The notes under the pieces were generated by a model. That model ran no database searches and had not been told where the DNA came from. It saw only the letters and a list, made by a program, of their open reading frames with translations. From positions 1-64,000 of the forward strand of contig DDGC01000030.1 in assembly GCA_002337455.1 (NCBI GenBank): a stretch of DNA of 64,000 nucleotides, given 5' to 3'. This document shows positions 58,596 to 64,000 of the stretch, in pieces (position 1 is the stretch's first letter; every line of letters begins with the position of its first letter). The position numbers were made by a program, and so were the translations under genes. This DNA is from Rhizobiales bacterium UBA1912. GTDB lineage: Bacteria; Pseudomonadota; Alphaproteobacteria; Rhizobiales; Devosiaceae.

Positions 58596-59177
58596 ATGAC
58601 CGATACCAAATTCGACATGGCCCGCCTGCCAAACCTTCTCACTTACGGTCGCATTGCCGCCATTCCCGTCGTCATGCTGTTTTTGCTGGCCGATAACGGG
58701 CCGCTGCGCTGGCTGGGGCTGCTGCTTTACATTGCCGCCGCCGTCACCGATTTCTTCGACGGCTATCTCGCGCGCAAATACGGTTCGGTCTCGCCCATCG
58801 GCCGCATGCTTGATCCCATTGCCGACAAGCTGTTGGTGGGCGCGCTCCTGCTGGTCTTTTGCTTCGACGGCAGCTTCGGTGTCTGGGATTTGATCCCGGC
58901 AACGATCATCCTGCTGCGCGAAATCTTTGTTTCCGGCCTGCGCGAATTCATGGGCACCGAAAAGATCACGGTTCCGGTCTCCAAGCTCGCCAAGTACAAG
59001 ACCACCGTACAACTCGTGGCGCTCGGCGTCGTTATCGCCGAACCGCTTATCCCCGGCATGCGCGAAGTGAGCGATATTCTGCTCTGGCTCGCCGCGGCCC
59101 TGACGGCCATCACCGGTTGGCAGTATTGGTCGGGCGTCTCCGCACACATGGCATGCAACGAGGACGATCTTTTATGA
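58596..59177 (+). CDS. pgsA: CDP-diacylglycerol-glycerol-3-phosphate 3-phosphatidyltransferase
   Basis: Integral membrane enzyme that makes phosphatidylglycerophosphate, the committed step to phosphatidylglycerol and cardiolipin. The 193-residue protein carries the CDP-alcohol phosphotransferase motif D-x2-DG-x2-AR-x8-G-x3-D-x3-D, seen as DFFDGYLARKYGSVSP and GRMLDPIADK. Six helices are expected. The start at 58596 has AAGGA upstream; an in-frame ATG at 58572 overlaps the uvrC stop and would add 8 residues. The next gene, moaD, overlaps its stop. Confidence 0.95.
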   Translation: MTDTKFDMARLPNLLTYGRIAAIPVVMLFLLADNGPLRWLGLLLYIAAAVTDFFDGYLARKYGSVSPIGRMLDPIADKLLVGALLLVFCFDGSFGVWDLIPATIILLREIFVSGLREFMGTEKITVPVSKLAKYKTTVQLVALGVVIAEPLIPGMREVSDILLWLAAALTAITGWQYWSGVSAHMACNEDDLL

Positions 59178-59425
59178 AAATCCTCTATTTCGCTTGGCTG
59201 CGTGAACGGCTCGGCAGGGACAGCGATGAAATAGCCCCGCCCGACTCGGTCGCAACAATAGCCGATCTCATCGACTGGCTGGCAGACCGTGACGAAGGCT
59301 TCGCCCTTGCCACCGCCAATCGCAAGCTCATCCGGGCGGCCGTCGACGACGAACTCGTCGACCACGAAACGCCTCTCGGAGGCGCACAGACAGTTGCGCT
59401 CTTTCCGCCCATGACAGGCGGATGA
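59174..59425 (+). CDS. moaD: Molybdopterin synthase small subunit MoaD
   Basis: Sulfur carrier of molybdopterin synthase. The 83-residue ubiquitin-like protein opens MKILYFAWLRERLGRDSDE and ends VALFPPMTGG; the terminal Gly-Gly receives the thiocarboxylate. Its ATG overlaps the pgsA stop (ATGA) and moaE follows after 1 bp, so the three are translated from one message. MoaD and MoaE together convert cyclic pyranopterin monophosphate to molybdopterin. Confidence 0.96.
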   Translation: MKILYFAWLRERLGRDSDEIAPPDSVATIADLIDWLADRDEGFALATANRKLIRAAVDDELVDHETPLGGAQTVALFPPMTGG

Positions 59426-59426
59426 A

Positions 59427-59873
59427 ATGAGCGTTACACTCCAGTCCGAGCCCTTCGATCCCGGCACCCTCTTCAACGCCTTTCTCAAGGCCAATCAGGG
59501 CGCCGGCGCCGCAGTCACCTTCACCGGGCTGGTGCGGTCGACGCCCGAAGACCCAATCACGTCGATGACGCTGGAGCACTATCCCGCGCTCGCGCAACGC
59601 CAGCTCGAAGACTTGCGTAAAAGCGCCATGGCGCGGTTCGGTCTGTACGAGGCCCGGATCGTCCATCGCTTCGGCAAGCTCTATCCCGGCGACCCTATAG
59701 TGCAGGTGATGACCCTGGCTCCACACCGGCAGGCCGCGTTCGACGGCGCCAATTTCATCATGGACACCCTCAAAACCACCGCCCCCTTCTGGAAAAAGGA
59801 GGAAGGCCCGGATGGAACGCGATGGGTCGAGGCAAAGGACAGCGACGACAAAGCCACGGCCCGCTGGTCATAA
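59427..59873 (+). CDS. moaE: Molybdopterin synthase large subunit MoaE
   Basis: Catalytic subunit of molybdopterin synthase. The 148-residue protein has the family blocks GAAVTFTGLVRSTPED, TLEHYPALAQRQL, IVHRFGKLYPGDPIVQVMTL, and the active-site lysines in APFWKKEEGPDGTRWVEAK. It forms a heterotetramer with MoaD. It is the last gene of the SDR-uvrC-pgsA-moaD-moaE run. The following hairpin (next entry) serves the convergent ilvE. Confidence 0.97.
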   Translation: MSVTLQSEPFDPGTLFNAFLKANQGAGAAVTFTGLVRSTPEDPITSMTLEHYPALAQRQLEDLRKSAMARFGLYEARIVHRFGKLYPGDPIVQVMTLAPHRQAAFDGANFIMDTLKTTAPFWKKEEGPDGTRWVEAKDSDDKATARWS

Positions 59874-59900
59874 AAAAAGGCCGGAGATTTCTCCCCGGCC
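59872..59900 (-). terminator. Rho-independent terminator of ilvE
   Basis: Read on the minus strand: GGCCGG(GG)AGA-aa-TCTCCGGCC followed by TTTTTTT. It also lies at the end of moaE on the plus strand, where no T-run follows. Confidence 0.88.
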
Positions 59901-59927
59901 CTCAAATCTCTGCGATAGTGCGGCTTT

Positions 59928-60818
59928 TTATTCGGCAGCCGCCTGCTTGGGCTGAACTTCGCTCATATAGGCTTCCACCAGCGTCCGGCAGGCATCGGCC
60001 GGAGTGAACTTGTATTCGCCAACTTCGGAAACCGGCGTCACTTCGGCGGCCGTTCCGGTCAGGAAGCACTCGTCGAACTCTGCAAGTTCTTCGGGCTTGA
60101 TGTGCCGTTCGGTGACGGTATAGCCGTTGGCCTTGGCCAGGCCGATCAACGTGCGGCGCGTGATGCCGTCGAGAAAGCAATCGGGCGTGGGTGTGGTGAT
60201 CTCTTTGCCTTTGACAAAGAACACGTTCGCACCGGTCGCCTCGGCCACATAGCCGCGATAGTCGAGCATCAGCGCATCGGCATAGCCCTTGTCCATCGCG
60301 GTGTGTTTCGACAGCGTGCAGATCATGTAAAGACCGGCAGCTTTTGCCTTGCACGGAATGGTTTCCGGCGAGGGCCGCTTCCAGTCCGCCCAGCAGAGCC
60401 GAATGCCCTTGAGCCGTTCCTCGGTGGAAAAATAGCTCGGCCACACCCAGGCAGCGATCGCCAGATGCACTTTGTTGTCGCGCGCCGGCACCGAAAGGGT
60501 TTCCGACCCGCGCCAGGCGACCGGGCGCATATAGGCATCGACAAGATCGTTCTTGGCCAGCACCTGGCGGCAGGCGTCATCGATCTCGTCGGCCGAATAA
60601 GGAATAGTGAAATCGAGCGTCTTGCCCGAAAAGATCAGCCGCTCGGTATGCTCGCGCAGCTTGAACACCTCTCCGCCATAAGCGCGCTGCCCCTCAAAGA
60701 CGCTGCTGGCATAGTGGAGACCGTGAGTCAGCACATGGAGCTTGGCGTCCTTCCAGGGAACCATCTCTCCATTATACCAGATCCAACCGTCTCGCTGATC
60801 CATTGGCACGGTGGCCAT
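59928..60818 (-). CDS. ilvE: Branched-chain amino acid aminotransferase
   Basis: Catalyses the last step of Leu, Ile and Val synthesis, or the first of their breakdown. A 296-residue class IV PLP enzyme. The opening DGWIWYNGEMVPWKDAKLHV, THGLHYASSVFEGQRAY, Schiff-base Lys159 in CKAKAAGLYM, the ALMLDYRGYVAEATGANVFF block and the TPDCFLDGITRRTLIGLA motif are all as expected. GGGAG lies upstream of the ATG at 60818. It diverges from a marR gene, which may regulate it. Confidence 0.97.
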   Translation of the reverse strand: MATVPMDQRDGWIWYNGEMVPWKDAKLHVLTHGLHYASSVFEGQRAYGGEVFKLREHTERLIFSGKTLDFTIPYSADEIDDACRQVLAKNDLVDAYMRPVAWRGSETLSVPARDNKVHLAIAAWVWPSYFSTEERLKGIRLCWADWKRPSPETIPCKAKAAGLYMICTLSKHTAMDKGYADALMLDYRGYVAEATGANVFFVKGKEITTPTPDCFLDGITRRTLIGLAKANGYTVTERHIKPEELAEFDECFLTGTAAEVTPVSEVGEYKFTPADACRTLVEAYMSEVQPKQAAAE

Positions 60819-60959
60819 TTTAATCTCCCGATTATGCGTTTGTTTCCTGTGGGCCATTTGGCCGCGATCTGTGCCCCATAATGCAGTATTCTCTCACCAC
60901 TTGGCAAACCAAAGCGGCTCTGTGATAAGTCACTAGAAGGCAAAGATATTGGTAGGACG

Positions 60960-61481
60960 ATGCCAGCGCATTCTATAAATGTCAATAAGGCTGACATAAA
61001 TTCAGCCATCTACGATTTCCCCGAGATGCCGATCGATATCATGGGGCTGTTCTTCTTTGCCTATCGGGACTTCGTGCGCGATGCCGATGCACTGCTTGAG
61101 ATGCAGGGATTTGGCCGCGCCCATCACCGCGTCATCTATTTCGTCAATCTGCGACCGGGAATGACGGTGGCCGATCTGCTCGATATCCTGCGCATTACCA
61201 AGCAAAGCCTGGCCCGCGTCCTCCGCCAATTGATCGACAGCGGCTACGTTGCCCAGCGGCATGGCGAGACGGATCGTCGCCAGCGGTTGCTGTTTCCCAC
61301 TGAGAAGGGCCGGGACTTCTTCGAGGTCCTGAGCGCCACCCAGGCCCGCCGCATAGAGGCGGCCTTTGCTGCGCTGCCCGAGCACACGCGCGAAAGTGTG
61401 CGGCACTTTTTCGCTGAAATGACCGAGCGCAGCGACCAGCAATTGCTGCGCACCCTGCGTCTCATCGAACCGATGTCGTAG
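60960..61481 (+). CDS. MarR-family regulator
   Basis: A 173-residue regulator with a winged helix (about residues 55-125: AHHRVIYFVNLRPGMTVADL, LDILRITKQSLARVLRQLID, GYVAQRHGETDRRQRLLFPT). The recognition helix is TKQSLARVLRQL and the wing RHGETDRRQRL. Dimerisation helices lie at each end. It is divergent from ilvE (141 bp apart), a neighbourhood kept in Rhizobiales, and 11 bp upstream of uppP. The ligand is unknown. Confidence 0.9.
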   Translation: MPAHSINVNKADINSAIYDFPEMPIDIMGLFFFAYRDFVRDADALLEMQGFGRAHHRVIYFVNLRPGMTVADLLDILRITKQSLARVLRQLIDSGYVAQRHGETDRRQRLLFPTEKGRDFFEVLSATQARRIEAAFAALPEHTRESVRHFFAEMTERSDQQLLRTLRLIEPMS

Positions 61482-61492
61482 GACGCAGTCAA

Positions 61493-62326
61493 TTGGATAT
61501 CATCAGCACGGTCTTTCTTGCCCTGGTTCAGGGCATCACCGAGTTTTTGCCCATCAGTTCCTCGGCCCACCTGATCCTGGGCCGCTGGCTGCTTGGCCTT
61601 CTCGGCATCGCATCGGCCACCATGACACCCGCCGAAGAGCTGGCGCTCGATATCGCGCTCCATGTCGGCTCGCTCGGCGCCGTCATTGTCTATTTCTGGC
61701 GCGACGTCGTCATGCTGTTCATGGGGTTCGTCGATGGCATTACGGGCAAGATGGGCCCTCGATTCCGCACCCTCCTGATCGTGATTGCCGCGTCCCTTCC
61801 CATCGTGGTGATCGCCTTTCTCGCCAAAGACTTCGTCACCGAAGCAGGCCGCAACATCACGATCATTGCCTGGACCACCATCATCTTCGGCGTGCTGCTC
61901 TGGCTGGCCGACCGGCGCCCCGAGCAAAAAGGCACCCTCGAGACCCTCTCGCTCCGCGACGCGATGGTTGTGGGCCTTGCCCAATGCATTGCAATCATTC
62001 CTGGCGTCTCCCGCTCGGGCATATGCATGACCGCCGGGCGCTTCGTGGGCATGGATCGCCCGCTCTCCGCCCGCCTCGCCATGCTGCTCTCGATTCCCAC
62101 CATCCTGGGCGCCGGCGTCCTCGCCGGATACGATCTCTACAAGGCCGGCAATGCCGAGGTGACCTCGGACGCGCTGTTCGGCGGCGTTCTTGCCTTTTTT
62201 GCCGCGCTGGCCAGCATTGCGCTGTTGATGAAATGGCTGCAACGCCAGTCCTACACGCCCTTTGTGATCTACCGGGTCGTGCTAGGCGCGCTCCTTCTGG
62301 GCCTCATCTACGCGGGCATCGCGTAA
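61493..62326 (+). CDS. uppP: Undecaprenyl-diphosphatase UppP (BacA)
   Basis: Membrane enzyme that recycles undecaprenyl diphosphate to the monophosphate carrier for peptidoglycan and O-antigen synthesis; extra dose gives bacitracin tolerance. The 277-residue protein has the motif ALVQGITEFLPISSSAHLIL near the N-terminus and the second repeat PGVSRSGICMTAGRFVGMDR. About eight helices. It starts with TTG (61493) preceded by AGGACGC; no ATG gives the conserved first helix. It follows the marR gene by 11 bp and overlaps the convergent transporter gene by 45 bp. Confidence 0.95.
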   Translation: MDIISTVFLALVQGITEFLPISSSAHLILGRWLLGLLGIASATMTPAEELALDIALHVGSLGAVIVYFWRDVVMLFMGFVDGITGKMGPRFRTLLIVIAASLPIVVIAFLAKDFVTEAGRNITIIAWTTIIFGVLLWLADRRPEQKGTLETLSLRDAMVVGLAQCIAIIPGVSRSGICMTAGRFVGMDRPLSARLAMLLSIPTILGAGVLAGYDLYKAGNAEVTSDALFGGVLAFFAALASIALLMKWLQRQSYTPFVIYRVVLGALLLGLIYAGIA

Positions 62327-63484
62327 ATCCTCAGCTTCGGGAGGCACGGCAAGACCGGCGCCCCCTTCAGCGTCGGACTGATCGAGGTCGTGGATCCATT
62401 CACGCCACATCGAGACAAACAGCGCCATGAGAACCGGGCCGATGAAAAGGCCCACAAAACCCATGGTCTTGACCCCGCCGATCAACCCGAAGAACGTCGG
62501 CAGGAAGGGCAGCTTGATTGGTCCACCAACCAGCTTGGGCCGTAGCGTCTTGTCGACAATGAACAGCTCCACCGAGCCCCAAACGAACAGCGCAATGCCG
62601 GGAACGATAGAACCGCTGGCCATCAGATAGATCGAAACCAGCGTGAACGAGAGCGGCGCACCGCCCGGGATCATCGCGGCAACGCCGGTAATAACGCCCA
62701 GCAGCACCGGCGATGGCGCACCCGCTAAAGCATAGGCAATGCCCAGCACGATGCCCTCGCCAATGGCGATGATGGTCATGCCCGTCACCGTCGAACTGAT
62801 GGTCGCCGGCACCACTCTCGACAGCCTTTGCCAGCGCGTGGGCAAAATGCGCTCGCCGAACCGGTCGAGCTGCGCGGCCAGATAGGCCCCGTCGCGATAA
62901 ACAAACAGCAGCGCGATCAGCATGAACAGCAGGTTCAGCGCCAGATCGAGAAAGCTCCCGCCCGCCGCAAGAACCGTCTGGTAGATACTGTAAACATTGG
63001 CGCCGCCGATATAGGCAACATACTGGCCCAGCGCGCCTGGCCTCCCCACATAGAGGTCCCACTGCTCGGTCGCCCACTCCCCCACCATCGGCAATGTGGC
63101 AAACCAGCTGGGCGCTGCAGCGCCATTGGTATTTGTAGCCAGGACCCACCCTATAAGCTGTCGCGCCTCATTGGTCGCGTAAGTCAAAGCCATCAGGATC
63201 GGGATCAGGATGAACAGCACGATCACCGCGATCATCAGGCTGGCCGCCAGCGTGCGATTGCCGCCCACGGTGCCCAGCACACGCCGATAGACCGGCCAGC
63301 TTGCAAAGCCGATAATCAAGGCAGCAAGAACGGGAACCAGAAAGCCGTGAAAGAAATAAACGCAGGCGAGAAGGATCAGGATGATCAGCCAGCGCGCCAC
63401 CGCCATGGGCGGCACAAGCGCCGAGCGGTTCGATCCAAGCAGACGCGGTTCGCGTTCGGTAGGGATAGGGTCCGGCTTGGTCAC
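62282..63484 (-). CDS. AI-2E family transporter
   Basis: A 400-residue inner-membrane protein of the PF01594 AI-2E transporter-like family with about eight helices. MAVARWLIILILLACVYFFH opens the membrane part; ITGVAAMIPGGAPLSFTLVS and VWGSVELFIVDKTLRPKLVG are the characteristic late segments. Substrates of the family are diverse (signalling molecules, ions, proteins export), so none is assigned. GTG at 63484 with GGAAG upstream is preferred; the frame stays open a further 25 codons. Its 3' end overlaps uppP. Confidence 0.9.
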   Translation of the reverse strand: MTKPDPIPTEREPRLLGSNRSALVPPMAVARWLIILILLACVYFFHGFLVPVLAALIIGFASWPVYRRVLGTVGGNRTLAASLMIAVIVLFILIPILMALTYATNEARQLIGWVLATNTNGAAAPSWFATLPMVGEWATEQWDLYVGRPGALGQYVAYIGGANVYSIYQTVLAAGGSFLDLALNLLFMLIALLFVYRDGAYLAAQLDRFGERILPTRWQRLSRVVPATISSTVTGMTIIAIGEGIVLGIAYALAGAPSPVLLGVITGVAAMIPGGAPLSFTLVSIYLMASGSIVPGIALFVWGSVELFIVDKTLRPKLVGGPIKLPFLPTFFGLIGGVKTMGFVGLFIGPVLMALFVSMWREWIHDLDQSDAEGGAGLAVPPEAEDLRDARVDEAQKERA

Positions 63485-63559
63485 ATGCAGCTTCCGCTCT
63501 GAGGAGATCCACCTATATGGTAAAGCCGGACGCCAAGACAAGCGAACCTTCGCGAGCAC

Positions 63560-63901
63560 TCACATCAGCTTGCGGCCATCGGGTACTGGCTTGTCGATCG
63601 CCGCAAGAACAATGGCGCCGTTCTCATCCTCGAAACCAAGCGTGAGCACTTCCGATTTCAGCGGCCCGATCTGGCGCGGCGGAAAATTGACAACAGCCAT
63701 CACCTGTCGTCCCACCAGTTCCTCTGGTGTGTAGTGGACGGTTATCTGGGCCGAAGATTTCTTGACGCCGAGTTCGGGGCCGAAATCGATAAGCAAAATT
63801 ATCGCCGGCTTGCGCGCTTCGGGAAAGGGCCGCGCCTCGACGACAGTTCCGGTGCGGATATCGACCTTGAGAAAATCGTCAAACGAGATCGCTTCGCTCA
63901 T
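63560..63901 (-). CDS. csaA: tRNA-binding protein CsaA (Trbp111-like)
   Basis: A 113-residue single OB-fold domain. ISFDDFLKVDIRTGTVVEAR, KPAIILLIDFGPELGVKKSS, ITVHYTPEELVGRQVMAVVN and the closing SEVLTLGFEDENGAIVL match CsaA. The homodimer binds tRNA and is reported to have chaperone-like activity. It overlaps the preceding gene's stop as ATGA, so the two are translationally coupled. Confidence 0.95.
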   Translation of the reverse strand: MSEAISFDDFLKVDIRTGTVVEARPFPEARKPAIILLIDFGPELGVKKSSAQITVHYTPEELVGRQVMAVVNFPPRQIGPLKSEVLTLGFEDENGAIVLAAIDKPVPDGRKLM

Positions 63902-64000
63902 TGCCCCAGTTCTTCGCTTCGCTTGCGGGCCGCGCTGATCGCGCGCTTCATCAAAGCGCCGAGCCCGTCGGGCGCCATCAACACATCTAGCGCCGCCTGC
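63898..64000 (-). CDS. C-terminal end of an upstream gene (partial)
   Basis: The last 33 codons of a gene that begins beyond the right edge: ...AALDVLMAPDGLGALMK, RAISAARKRSEELGQ, stop overlapping the csaA ATG. The tail is helical and basic. Not enough sequence is present to name the protein. Confidence 0.55.
   Translation of the reverse strand, partial: QAALDVLMAPDGLGALMKRAISAARKRSEELGQ

Noticed and set aside
1..64000. tRNA, rRNA and CRISPR arrays
   Set aside because: No T-loop GGTTCGANTCC with a foldable cloverleaf, no rRNA stretches and no regularly spaced identical repeats were found by reading; the dispersed repeats are irregularly spaced and palindromic.

Overview
This is a 64 kb piece of a GC-rich alphaproteobacterial chromosome. 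Gene content and order point to the Hyphomicrobiales (Rhizobiales), most likely a Devosia/Pelagibacterium-type genome: rpoD-dnaG, yqeY/carA, carB, greA, trxB with an LsrB/VtlR-type lysR, and SDR-uvrC-pgsA-moaD-moaE. A dispersed palindromic repeat resembling rhizobial intergenic mosaic elements fits this. The genus call is inference from protein character only. No tRNA, rRNA, CRISPR array, insertion sequence or prophage was seen.

Layout. 1-5.2 kb: start of rpoD, dnaG, an HdeD-like membrane protein, yqeY, carA and a GFA-family protein. 5.2-12.7 kb: Tat-exported CpdB-type phosphodiesterase/nucleotidase, zinc peptidase, AidB-like acyl-CoA dehydrogenase, outer-membrane barrel, GNAT and aldo/keto reductase. 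12.9-24.7 kb: carB, a chromosomal catB-type acetyltransferase, a PhyH oxygenase, a methyltransferase, threonine aldolase, cold-shock protein, greA, trxB and the LysR regulator. 24.7-25.7 kb is a protein-free stretch holding three tandem predicted small RNAs. 25.7-36.5 kb: aminotransferase, CBS protein, DMT transporter, tdk, thioesterase, MOSC, SH3 and RlpA secreted proteins, a ferric-siderophore binding protein, a chemoreceptor and two tiny membrane peptides. 36.6-49.7 kb: heterodimeric ABC exporter, a single-chain restriction-modification enzyme, HD-GYP protein, CNNM-type CBS protein and SOS-controlled uvrB. 49.8-52.0 kb is an AT-richer accessory operon of five small DNA-binding-like proteins followed by a CHAT (caspase-like) protease. 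52.2-64 kb: small envelope proteins, SDR-uvrC-pgsA-moaD-moaE, ilvE, marR, uppP, an AI-2E-type transporter and csaA.

Two loci stand out. First, the trxB-lysR locus is followed by three tandem sRNA units. Together they carry seven CCTCCTCCC anti-Shine-Dalgarno motifs, almost all displayed in hairpin loops. Each unit has its own Rho-independent terminator and an upstream ATGCATGGC element with LysR-type spacing. This looks like a regulator plus a multi-copy translational-repressor RNA module of the alphaproteobacterial cuckoo/alpha-r14 type. Second, the minus-strand operon 51966-49778 joins a winged-helix protein, a sigma-region-4-like protein, three tandem paralogous mini-HTH proteins (one only 59 residues with a GTG start) and a winged-helix-CHAT protease with visible His and Cys catalytic residues. 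Genes overlap or are spaced by a few bases. I know of no described system with this layout; a defence or programmed-cell-death role is inference.

Housekeeping links: carA and carB make one enzyme but lie about 8 kb apart. uvrB, with a LexA box, and uvrC serve nucleotide excision repair. moaD and moaE form molybdopterin synthase. tdk, carA and carB feed pyrimidine supply. Starts were set from ribosome-binding sites, family length and overlaps, and are flagged where uncertain.
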